Positions 40,604 through 53,000 of a stretch of DNA of 64,000 nucleotides are shown in pieces (within the stretch, counting starts at the first letter, position 1; every line of letters starts with the position of its first letter). The stretch is from Gyrodactylus bullatarudis. Its lineage: Eukaryota > Platyhelminthes > Monogenea > Gyrodactylidea > Gyrodactylidae. The stretch is taken from assembly GCA_012064415.1 (NCBI GenBank), contig SSNU01000207.1:1-64000 (forward strand), read 5' to 3'. Position numbers and translations under genes: made by a program. The notes under the pieces are model-generated. The model was not told the origin of the DNA, made no database searches, and worked only from the letters and a program-made list of their open reading frames with translations.

Positions 40604-41015
40604 TTTGATTCTTTGAGTTCAATCTTTGGCCATGATCCAACTTTATTGAGAGAGCTCCACCTGGCTTCACTCTATTCTTTTTCAGAGTGCTTTTCCTATA
40701 TTTTTCTTCCAAATGTCTAATCTCATCTCTTAACATATAATGCTTTCTCCAATATTATTATTAACTTTAATTTCATTGGTACATAGTACAATCTCACTTG
40801 TGATTGGCCTCTACGTTTCAACTAGAATTTTTTCTTTCACAATTTTCAATAAGGTACCTTGAGAGTAATTAAAAAGCTAATTGGTGTAGAATAGACGTTT
40901 CATTCATTGAAATGACAACTGTATTGAGCTATAATTAGAAACGTTTATCAATTCCAGATAATAGAATAATTTTGATTCTCTGTTTTTTTTAAATGTACAT
41001 ATCTTTTCTTTATAG
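40604..41015. promoter_or_regulatory. Divergent spacer between SLC10 and TRAPPC13
   Basis: About 410 bp separate the SLC10 start (minus) and the first TRAPPC13 coding exon (plus), so both 5' ends may be controlled here. A polypyrimidine-AG acceptor ends at 41015, two bases before the TRAPPC13 ATG; no matching donor is obvious. No clear TATA box. Confidence 0.35.
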
Positions 41016-41017
41016 TT

Positions 41018-44000
41018 ATGCGAATTCTACGATCTGCCTTTCATCATCCAAAGCAAAATTACATTGATATTGCATCCACACTGGTCAATTATGAACAGGA
41101 CGGGTAAGAATCTAAAATCCTTTACATTTCAAGTTGTTGTTTTTTTCCCAGAGAATCATTCCTAAAGTGTTCTGAATTATTCATGTTGATAAAGAGGGTG
41201 TTTTTTGAAATATACTTGTTTATCTCTTCACTGTACTGAACAAATAGATTTTCAGCTTATCTATCCTTTTCTCTAAAGATTAAATTTGAATCAATTTGTC
41301 ACTTTGTGTACGGAAAATATCCTGAATTCCAAAGGATAAACTTGAATTTATTTCCTTCCCTAGATTCCATTATTCTAATTATTATTATTGTTATTATAAT
41401 TTTCCCCGAGACTTTTTATTCTTCTTTCATAAGAATTTCTGAGAATAGAAGAATATTTCAATTCCCTACAATAATGATAATTGAAGATAAACTCACCCCC
41501 CCCCATAGATGGAAACAAAATGGATAAAAAGTTTAAAATTTTCCGTCAGACTTAATTTTTTTTACAGAAAAAAAATCTTGTTTTTCAGTGTGTTTAGCAG
41601 TGCTTTATTAATTTTGCATAGTAGGCTCATAGTAGTATCCTGGTGTTTTAAAATGTGCTAAAATCATACTCAAATTCTCAAGATAGTGAGGATGTGATCT
41701 TCCTTTAAACTTTTCTTTTTGTCTAGCTTAGATTTGAATTGATAATTATCAAGCTTATAAGTTCACTGAAATAGTTGAAATTTAAGTAATAAAATTCAAA
41801 CTTAACAGTCTTTTAAAAACTATTTCCAATTAATTCTACCCTATAAAATTCACAGTTTAAACCCTTTTTTGTTCTTCCATGTTTGATACCCAGAATATGA
41901 GACCCACTTTCACGAATTAAAGATTAAAGAAGTTCTGAAAAATGATAATTTTCAAAATGGATATGGACATTTTTAGAATTTCGAATTGACGCTAAATCTT
42001 TATTTTTATGAAATGATTCGAATTGAATTTCATTTTTTAAAGATGGTATTTTTAAGATTTATTGCCGATAATTGATTTACTTGTCTTGTGTTGATCCCAA
42101 AACTCTTGAAATAAGTTTATCAGCTCAAAATTCGATACAATGATTATTTGGCTTCAACTCATCTCTTTTTCTTTGATCAAAAGTTCCTAATTAGAATTAG
42201 AAATAATCTAGGAAAAGTAAAATGGTCATTGAGTTTTTTTAAATAAAAAGATATATTAACACCAAATGTACATTTCTTAAACGATCATCAATGGTATCAT
42301 CTTAAAAAGGATAAGAGTTAATATTTGAATGAAAATAAGAGAAATTTCGATTTCTCAACTTTTATATCGGGAATTTCAGATAATCCAAGAATAATTTCTA
42401 TATTCGATACTAATACTAGAAAACTTAGAACTTTAGATCCCTTTGATATCATTCTCAATGAAATGGAGAGATAATTTGATACCTTTATAGATTAATTCAA
42501 CATTTCTCAAGATTATATTTCATTCGATACTCATAGAATTGATATCGTTAGAATTGTACAGATCTTTTCAATCATTAAATTGTATCTTTTAGTCCCAGAA
42601 TTGTCCAGCTAACAAATCCAAATAATTTATGCTCAATTGAAATGAATCAAGCAAAATCATCATTCCCGAATTTTGGACCTGATGAGTTATCTCGTAGTGT
42701 CATGCCTTCAATGCCCTCTGACATGCTTTTGCTGAATCAATCGTTTGGGTAAGTTTTCCATATGTTGAAAAACTTTTCCAAAATTGAATTTAAACCTTGT
42801 ATTTGAAACCTAATCATGTCTTATTTTATTTATATTGACAAGTTTTTCTAATATTGCCAATCTCTCGGGCATCATCTTTGATTTTGATGTCAACTAGCAT
42901 TCTCTCAGCTAATCATCTTAATGAATATACATTTTAGAAATAACTTTTATCCTATGTCAATTTTAAAATTCCAAATAAAAACCAAAACGTTATAATGAAG
43001 AAAAATGTTGATCGATATCTCTTGTTTTACTCACGTTGTTAAAAGTCTCTTGGGTAAAAAAACTAGTGTAGTTGTATTTAGTGACAATTTTCTCCTTCAA
43101 TATCGGTCAGAATTTTACTCTCTCAGAGTTGAAAAAAATCAAAAAAAATTCATACATGAAATATTTTTTTTTCTATAATAAAAAATCCTTCTTTTACGCT
43201 TCATCTAGGATAGAGTTTCACATATATATTTGCCATTCTTTCTTTTCTCCCTTGCTATTTCATTTTTTATCCTTGGAGAAAGACCGAAATAGTTTCTTTC
43301 TCTTTAATTTTATGCCTAGGGACTACGCCTATCCGATAGATTACTTCCTTCTATCTATTCTCTTCCGATACTCCAAAAAATAGAAATTTCTTTAAATCTG
43401 TATTTCCTTTTGGTACTTTGGATTAGGGACTCCGTCGTACAACTTCTATTTGAGTCTACAATGCTTCTAACAATAATAATTACTTCCTAATAATAATATT
43501 ATTATTTCTAATGATACAATCACATTTGGCAATTCCCCACTGACTAACAATGGTGTGAATGTCTCCGTGTGAAAATGAAACCAAAAAGTTATTCTTACTC
43601 AAATATTTTCCCATTCAATCTGGCATAGTAAACATTATTGTTGATTCTATTTACTAGAGGAGTGAATTTTACTTCTGTCATTTCTGATGTAACAGAGTAT
43701 TGCCAACTTTATAAGAGAGTGTAATCTCCGATTCTAAGAACTAAAATTCCATTCTATTGAATATCATCTTGGCCATATATGAAGTGACCGGGAGAAAATT
43801 CAGAAATGCAAAACATATCTTAATTTTTATTCCCAATATTCAATATTGCTTATTTTTGATTTGAGCAATTCACAACAGGGCTTCTAAGAAAGACTCAGAT
43901 ACAATGTGCAAGTCAAATGAGCAGATTTTTAAATGAGACCGAAAGTACTTGGTTCATAAAATTTACTCCTATAGCTGACCACTGATCAGGTATCATTAAG

Positions 44001-47000
44001 AGAAAGTGTAAAAAACAATAAAAGTTTTTGTTAAATTACCAAAAGTATTGTATTTTATCCATAATTAGCCATCACTTGCACTGGTAGTTATGATTGAAAT
44101 TAACCATCATGAAATTTAGTATTTTATTACATTGATATTACTTTTATTTCAAAAATATTAGTTCAACCTAGAAATTTTGGTAATAAAATACATTATCATT
44201 TTTATAGATTCAAAATCGTCCCATTTATAACATGAAGTTATAATGGCCATATTTTACTTTTAATATGCTAAATGAGGTGTTGAGAATCTCCCAATAATTA
44301 TGTCGAGTTGAAATTCGATTTCTTGATCAATTTTACGTTTTTCAAAGAAATCAATTACATTCACAGATAACGCCCCGAGATACAGCTTGTTAGTAAAAGG
44401 GGTGTGAAAATATAGTTGAGGGGCAGATAATAATCAATTTTCTTCAACATGTTAGATTTACTTTACAAAAAAATTCATTCAATGGCTCTAACGCAAGAAA
44501 TAAGTCAAAAAATAAATCATCATTGTCTGCTTTCTTCCTTTTGGTCTAGTAATGCTAGACCATGATTGGTCTAGGACGACTAGATAATTCTTGTAAGATC
44601 AATGCTTCAATCTAATTGGTCAATTAGCCTAGTTCATTCTCATTGGTTGTTAAATGACTACAGATAATATTAATGCTATTACTAAAGCTAGCTAGTTTTT
44701 ACCGTACATACCTCACTAAATCTTCTATTTTTTCTTAATAAGTTTAATAACTACATACAAGCTACTGTTGTCTTTGGCTTCCGTTATGTGCTCTGAATAA
44801 ATAAGATTGATAATATTTGATGATCCAAGATCTGCAAAGATTTTGTCATATTTTAGGAGTTCAAATCATCATTCTTCAATACAGTATAATTTTTAACAAA
44901 AGATTAAACAGCAATTATCCTTTTCACTAATTGCCAAGGTATAAATCTGTCTCTCAGATAAATCTTCCCTGGAATAATTAAAAATAGTAGATCATTTTTA
45001 CATCCCTTTTATTACCACAATGTAATAACACAGCCTTTGGGACACTAGTTTCCTTTGTTGAATTCACATCTGTGTAATTATTCCTTTATATCGCATGTTC
45101 AATACTTCTTTGTTTCACCTTCTTTGATCCATTCTCACTCCATGAATCGCTTCCCCATAAATATAAATGAATTATTCAATTATATCGTTCGTTTAGAATC
45201 TGTGATTATGATTCTCTATGCGTAGAAATAATTTCTATATTGAGAAACTTAATCTTGTCATAAATAAAGCTAACTGATATGAAATCTCGATTTTTTCATC
45301 AAGAATTCGAATTTATTAGAGATATTTTGGAATCCTACTCATGTTGCCCACTTGAAGGAAAAAATTCTGATCAGCTTTCTTGATCTTGAAAAAATCTTCT
45401 GATCATCTTGCAATCAATAAAGATTTTTTTATACTTTTGCGCCAAATAGAAATTTGAAAAATGATCATATTTTTCATAAAAATAATTTTTTTTTTCAGAA
45501 TTTTTTCCTTCAATTTGTAAAAGTGAGCAACATGAGTAGGATTCTGAAAAAACGAGATTTCTGTAAAAATCGTAGATTCCCAACTTCATATTAACCAACT
45601 TTATATTTCGATAGATTCATCAATCACCAACTACTTTTAACGAATAAGAAGTTTTATGTAGATTCTCAGTTAAACAAAATGGAAATTATATTTGATTTGA
45701 TAAAATAACTGATTTATTTTGAGTATTGTGCTAGCTAAGATATAGACCTTTTTATGGATTTGACTATAAAAAAAGATAAAGAAAATCAAGTGATAAATTA
45801 TCCTTTTTCATAATTTTTTCTTAATCAAGTAGTAAATTAATCTATGTATTCGGTGAAATACAAGAAACAATAGAATACAAAATTTCTTTCATTGTTGACA
45901 TAAATTTCGACTGAAAAGTAGAATTTTCTATTGTTGGCATCTCGGGTTTTTCCAAGGGATGAAGACAAAAATGTCATTCGGTAAATCCAATTATATACCC
46001 CTCTTATCTATCTATATCTTTCTCTCTATGCGTTTGTCTTTCTTCCTCCAACTAATTATGAAAATACATTCTTAAAAAACAGTTATCCTTTTTTTGTTTT
46101 GGGTTACGAAAGAAAGGAGAGCATCTCTAATTAAAAATCAATAATTTCGATATCATTGACAATCTTTTCGTGTCTTCTCGTGCCTGCCTCACCTCCCCAT
46201 CTTATTTTTTTATTCGGAAACTTTATTATTCCCATTGACAAGTTGAAATGCAATAATAATACATTCGCGATTTAACTTATCTTTTGCCGAAGTACTTTTT
46301 TTCCTGTATCGGCATCAAAACTAACATCTATAAACATAATAATGGAAAAATATGTATTTAATAATTCTCAGAGTTGTGTGAATTTTTCCGTATATGGTGA
46401 ATTTGTTAAAAATTTCAGATAACTTTGATTCAATCAATACTGATTTCTTTATCTCTTTGAATAGAAAATAAAAGTCCTTTTACATAATGATTCAGTGGGG
46501 AGTGATCTGAAATAGATTTTATAACATACACCTAGTTCTAAATTTTTCTATCAATAAATTAAACTGGAATCTAGATCACTTTTACGAGATGAAGAAAAAA
46601 TTAATTTTTGGCATAATTCGAATCACGAATGACACTTTACTGAACTTTGAGTTGAAAATTTTAGTTAATTCAAAGTCAGAGAGGGATCAAGTTTAGATTC
46701 TCTAGGATCATGATTGATCATAAAAATCAAATAATGATCTTACTTCCCTGAATAAAGACGAAATTTTATATTGATTAAAAAATTAAAAATTGATCACTTT
46801 TTCACTTTGAAATCAAAAAAACTCTTAAACTCATAGTTCAAAAGTGTCAACTTGAGATTTGAATTATGCCATAATTTCGTCTCATAAAAGTGGACCTCAT
46901 GATTTAAATTTAAAAGAATCTTCATGTTAGCCCTTTAGATCTCATCAGGGAAGTTTTACGGAACGAAAAAAACTGCTCAAGGCACAAATCACAAAAATCT

Positions 47001-50000
47001 GCATTAAAAGTATCTGCCAATTTCATGAGCTTTAAATGTCAATTTTTTCGGAAATCTCGTCTCCTTCCAATTCACTATTCAAAAGTCTATTTCAATTAAT
47101 TTTGATGTTTCTTCTTTCATTGATTCTCATGAATGGCTAATCACTTGACTTTATTCATCTGTTTGGGATAATTACAATAATGCTATTCACTCCCTTCTTG
47201 ATCTCTTAAGTATACAACATAAATCATAAAAACACTTTTCTTCCCAGACTATTCTCATGAGGACTATAATCCTAATCTGAATATTAATTACATTAAAGAA
47301 TGACTTGTTCTTGTTTTAGTTGAACGTGTTGTTTTGTGGAAATCATTCATTCTTTATTAGAAACAGCTAATCTTGATGAATTCTGGAAAATTGGATTTTT
47401 ACAAAAAATCTCATTTTTCGAATTTCAGGTTTCGAAATTGAGTTGAAAATATTTTTTTATTTCAATGCTTGAGAGGAATCAAACTTTAATTTTTTGGATC
47501 ACTCATAGAAAAAGAAACCAATTATCCCATTTCAATTTTTAAAAGAAATATCAATCTAATTATCAAGCAGTAAAAATGGTCGAAAAATAGAAAGTAGACT
47601 CTTGCACCAAAAGAGATTGTTTCCTTAAATCTCAACGATCATTGAGCCAACTCGAATTTTAAAGCCTCCATTTTTTCCGAAATCTTGATGAGATTCCCAA
47701 ATTCAACAAGAATAGCTCTACATAAAGAGAAACATCTCAAATACAAACCTTTGGCCTTAATCTTATCCTAGTTATATTATTATACAACTTTTATACAAGA
47801 ACAGAAATATCAGAAACCACGTGAATTTGATTAAAATATTTCTATCTTGAGAAAATCTCTGAGAAGATCTCGATATAGACATTTGTGAAATGCATCTTGG
47901 AGATATTTCCGCATCAAGGCCAGACAATCAATGATTAAAAGTTAATCTAATTAAAAATATCCTTTTCAAGATACTGGATATATATGTACTTAATATTTCT
48001 TGAAGAAATGGCAAGAAGAATGCGTCTCAATGATATTCATGAAAGCTATCCTAATTTGCATTATTGCGAGGAATTCGTGCGTGATTACGTGGAATTTTAT
48101 AAATTTCATTCATTAAAAAATACCAAAGAAAAAATTTTTCCCCCCTTCAAACTTGATATTCTTTTTTTTCTAAGGAGATATTAATCAAGGGCCCTCTTTT
48201 TTATTTTCTTCTGATACTTTCAAGTAATTTGTGGATATAATTGTCCGATAGTGGAAAATTAGCCATTGATAAGTTTCTGTATCATCATATGACCGTGCCA
48301 ATTATTTCAAAAACATCGCCAGGTAATTAACAAAATATTTCTTTGAGTAGTTTTTAATCGCTATAACCTTCAAAACCAACTACTGTATTTTTGAGCACTA
48401 AACTCTAGAATGAGGAAATTATTCGCATTTTCGAAAAAATGGCCTAATTTTTCCCAGATTAATTTTTTCCGGATAATTTATCGGCTGTAGTCGATGAACT
48501 TTATTGAATTCTCATCTCTATATAAACAAACTTGTTGAAAAGGCATACGAGAAACAACTACTTTTGATCAAAACACAATTCGAACAGCTCTCTAAAGAAT
48601 CAATACTCTAGTTTATTGCTATGATATGTGCAAAACTAATTTAATAATATATTCTATTATTCCTAAATTATCAAATTTACACTTTTATTGTTAAATTATA
48701 ATTGACATTTTAGGAGGAAATTCCATTCTAAAGAATACCTCTAACGCTGGTTTTAATTAACTCATTCCCTGATATGGGGAAAAATACTCTATTGAAGTTA
48801 TACAAACCACACTCTCTAGATGAATAAGGCCAAAGCAATAAATTAATTTATACACCTTTTTCAATGCTTTTAGTAATTTTGCATTTTAAAAGCTATTCAA
48901 TTTTATATCTCAATTTGACCATAATGTTAACTACAGCGTTTTACTGGAAATTTTCCATTATTTTTCAAATGCTAGAATTAAATAGCTATTATTTTCCACA
49001 AGAGGCTTCCTTTTATTCATTGAACGATTTTACGATTTATTTCGAGCCCTTTCATTGGTTCATTTTGTTGCTCTTTAATAACTAGGCTGATCTATCTCTA
49101 CCCTGTATTTGTAGGCTAATCTGAAAGGTATCAAATTAGTATGACTAGAATTTCGACTCATATGACAAAACTATTCCTTTTTGTGACATGAGTTTCCTGT
49201 TCCTTTTTTCTTTTCATCAAATTCTCTATTCTATCTCCTCATATATCTTGCTTATCAAAAATTAAGAAATAAATTTGAGTTTAATTTTTTCAATCACAAT
49301 GCAGACAATCAATATTCCCATCAAACACATTCTGTACTGTATGATTGAGTAAATTTGTTAAATCGGAAATCAAGATGATCTTCTCCTGGTTCGGGATGAA
49401 TTTCTACTCCTTCCCTTACGTCGTACAGATATAAACAAATATGGGGAATACATTCATTCTTGCCTCTTCTTTCCTCAGCTACAATTGACTCAGGAAATGA
49501 TTGAGCATTCTTTGTATCTTCCTCTTTGTTGATTTTGAAATTTAGATTTAATCTCATCTTTGCCTTAAATGCACTGGAAATGATCTTCATTAATAAGTTG
49601 AGTTAAATAAGAGAAAACACTCAAATTTATTTATAAGAGAAGGTTGATCATCAGGGAATTGTAATTCGAAACCAACACAGCAAATTTGATTTCTTTTCTT
49701 ATTTAGTTCGTTTTGAGTTTGAGTTTGTGATGACAGGGCTTGAGATGGTAGAAATCAAGTGGTTGAATAAATTTTCTCTTTATTCCAGAATTGTCTATCT
49801 CGGCGAAGCTTTTTCCTTTCATTTGAATATATTCAATGAAAGTAATCAAATTTACAAGGACGTCAAATTAAGTGTGAGTTTCCTTGGCTTTCCACCTAAA
49901 GTAAGAAAAATTTAGAATTATTTGAAATAAACAAATTAATTAGTTTGTGCTGATTCAGTTTAGAATTTATGTTTTTTACAAAATATTTTTATTTCGAAAT

Positions 50001-53000
50001 AGATGAAAGAAAATAGAATATGGCCATAACTGCCATAATTCTGTTAAATTCTCCATTGAGGCTGACCTTTTAAAGCTTAACCTTTTTGAATATTTATAAT
50101 ATAGAAAAAGAAGCTTAAAAATCTGAAATGTCAACCTGAATTAATCTACAGGTGACTCTATAGATTTATTTATCAAATCTTATTTGTAATACAAATTTAA
50201 TAATAAATGCGACAAAAAGATTATTCTTATATGAATTATGAAAATACTATCAAGTTGAATTCACTTAATGATCCTTGATGAAATGAAAGGTTAGAAACCT
50301 ATTAGAGCTTAGTCTTACTCTTTGGCTAGAAAACAATTCAAAACATATTCATGAAAGACATACTATTAATGACTTTTTCTTCTTAGGTTGTAATGAACTT
50401 TAAAGGAAATGAAACACTTTTATATCCAACAATTAATAAAGAATTAATTCGTGGAATTGATCTCAAACCATCGACGGGAATTGATGAAATTTTCACACAT
50501 GACATCAAAGAGGTCGGTACACATGAGCTGACCTGTTCTGTTTCGTACACACCAATGGATAATTTTGTTCAGCTGGCTCCTCCTCCAAATACTGCCAACA
50601 TGCTGCAAGCAAAATCTGGTAAGATTTATTTTCTTCTATTCAATGAAAAATTTCTTGAAATCAATACAAATTTTTACCTAAAACATTACTTTGATTAACT
50701 AAAAATGATATTATTTCATGACAGAATCGAGTAAGCCTATTACTTTATATGATAACATGGGGATTAAACCGAATATATAACGTTTAAAATTAAGCTTATT
50801 TTTCAACAGTTTATATTTCTATTTAGACTCTGGAATCCCCATAAAGACAAGACGAAGTTATTGCATTAACGTGAGTTTAAAAAACCTATTTTGTCCTATT
50901 TAATTCATTTTCCTTGAATGTTTCTTTTTTCTAGGTGCATAATCCTCTCGAGGTCAATTTTTATTATGAGAAAATCAATGTAAGTTTTTTCAATCTCGTT
51001 CCTTTTTGGGTAATTAATCAATCAACAATGGCAAATTTCATTTTATAATTAATTTTTCAATAAAAATTGTCAGGAATGATAAAACTTTGAGGAGCAAGTA
51101 AAGAATTCAGTCGGCATAGTAATCATCACTAGATTTAGAGTACATCTCTTCCAAGTTTTGCTGAATATTATGAGATAATACTTGAGAATTATTTTTGGTT
51201 TCTCATAAGAATTTAACCAACATGCAAAAAAGTAAGACTCGATGAAATTTGGAGGGTTCATATAGCCAAGTTAAAAAGTGAAAAATGTCAAAAAAACTCT
51301 ATTATTAATGTTTAGTTTTAGAGTCATTTTAGATATCCCATTATAATAATTATTCTTTTATTTCACAACCCATATCGACCAAAGATATGTTGCTCAAGTT
51401 TTTTTTAAATAAGTGATCCGTTAAGATTAAGAATTCTCTTTGAAAAGCTATTGAAATGTTTCGATACTTTTCTTGATATCGTAGAGTTTGCCCCTTGATC
51501 TTGATATCTCCTGTAGTAATAATAATGATCGCAATTTTGACGTCACCATATAGGAAGTACCCTTCCAGTTGTCTAGTCCTCTTCCTTTTAGTTTGGAGAG
51601 ATGTATCTATAAATTGATTGATTAGTTTATTACTTCGCCTACCCCAAGTCTTTTCTCTTGTTCTCAATTTTTCCTTTTTTTATTGTGTATTTTAAAGCAA
51701 ATTAGCATTATGTAAATTAGGATTCTTTTCTTTTTTTTCTAAATAGTGATGAAAATTATTCCTCATCCCCGCTTCTCTTAATTTAAGTAGGCAATCTCCC
51801 TAATTTTCTGATCATATTGTTTTTTCTCATACTTATCATCATATAGATCAATCACACGCCATCTTCTCTTAATTTATTGCCAAACATTTTTCAAAAGTCC
51901 TCTTCTTATTGTTTCGATTGTTTTGAAATAGGCTTACTTCTACCACTTGGTTGTACCAGGTATGATAGGAAGAGCTTAACTAAACATAAGTCAGTTAACA
52001 GGACGCTATATACCGATCAGAGTTTGTCTTGCAAGCATTTCTTCTTAACATAAAATATTCTAAGGAAAATTTTTCTATCAAAAGAATCTATTATTATTGT
52101 ATTTGCAATTTCCTCTATACAACTATTCAGGAAAAACGATTTTTTCTGAATTTCGTATTGAGTAGTAGAAAGTTTTCTCTCGTCCCCAAACTCGTACATT
52201 GTTAAGGCAGTAATTAAAAATTATTGAAAACAATAGAAATTTTTTTCAATTTCTAAAATTTTTGGTTGATCTTTTCAAATGTATTATTTGATTGAACAAT
52301 AAGAATTTTCAGTACAACACACAATGAATAAAAAAAAGAAATCAAAAACTTTATGGAACTCTAAAAAGCTTTCAAACAATAATAAATTCCATTTTTAATA
52401 AAATGTCTCGATATGTTTTTCTCACTAATGGTTGATGAAAAAGTATTTTTTAGGCGAGTTTCTTTGCAAACAATTGTTGATGGTTGAATCCTAAATTTTA
52501 AGAAGATTTTTCTTACAAACTTCATATTGTCCATCATTTTCTTGCCTCAATATATAAAATTTGTCATTTCCACTCTATCTGTTCCAGTTAGCATGTTCTT
52601 ATAATGATGTAATCATCTATTTATAGTCCTTTTTCGATCAAAAAATACCCAATTTTTGATAGATAAAGAAAATTCAGTATAAAATTCTCTATGCTTAGAA
52701 ATGAAAAAATTGATAATCAGTCTATTTATTCTGAAGGATTCGACGAAAAAGTATATAATTATGTAGAGCAGTGTCCGAGAATTTCCAGAATAACAAAAGT
52801 TTTTGATTATATCTGGCTATAGCTCTCTCTCTCTCCCCCTAACACACTAAAGCATAACTAGATTATAAATTATATATCCCTTCCTGAAACAACATTCTAC
52901 TGTTTGATATATTCAAGTCCAAGCTCTTCCTTTATTCATTGAGTAGAATTACAGTAGATGAAGGATCTTAATTTCATCAACCAAATTCTCTTAGATTATC

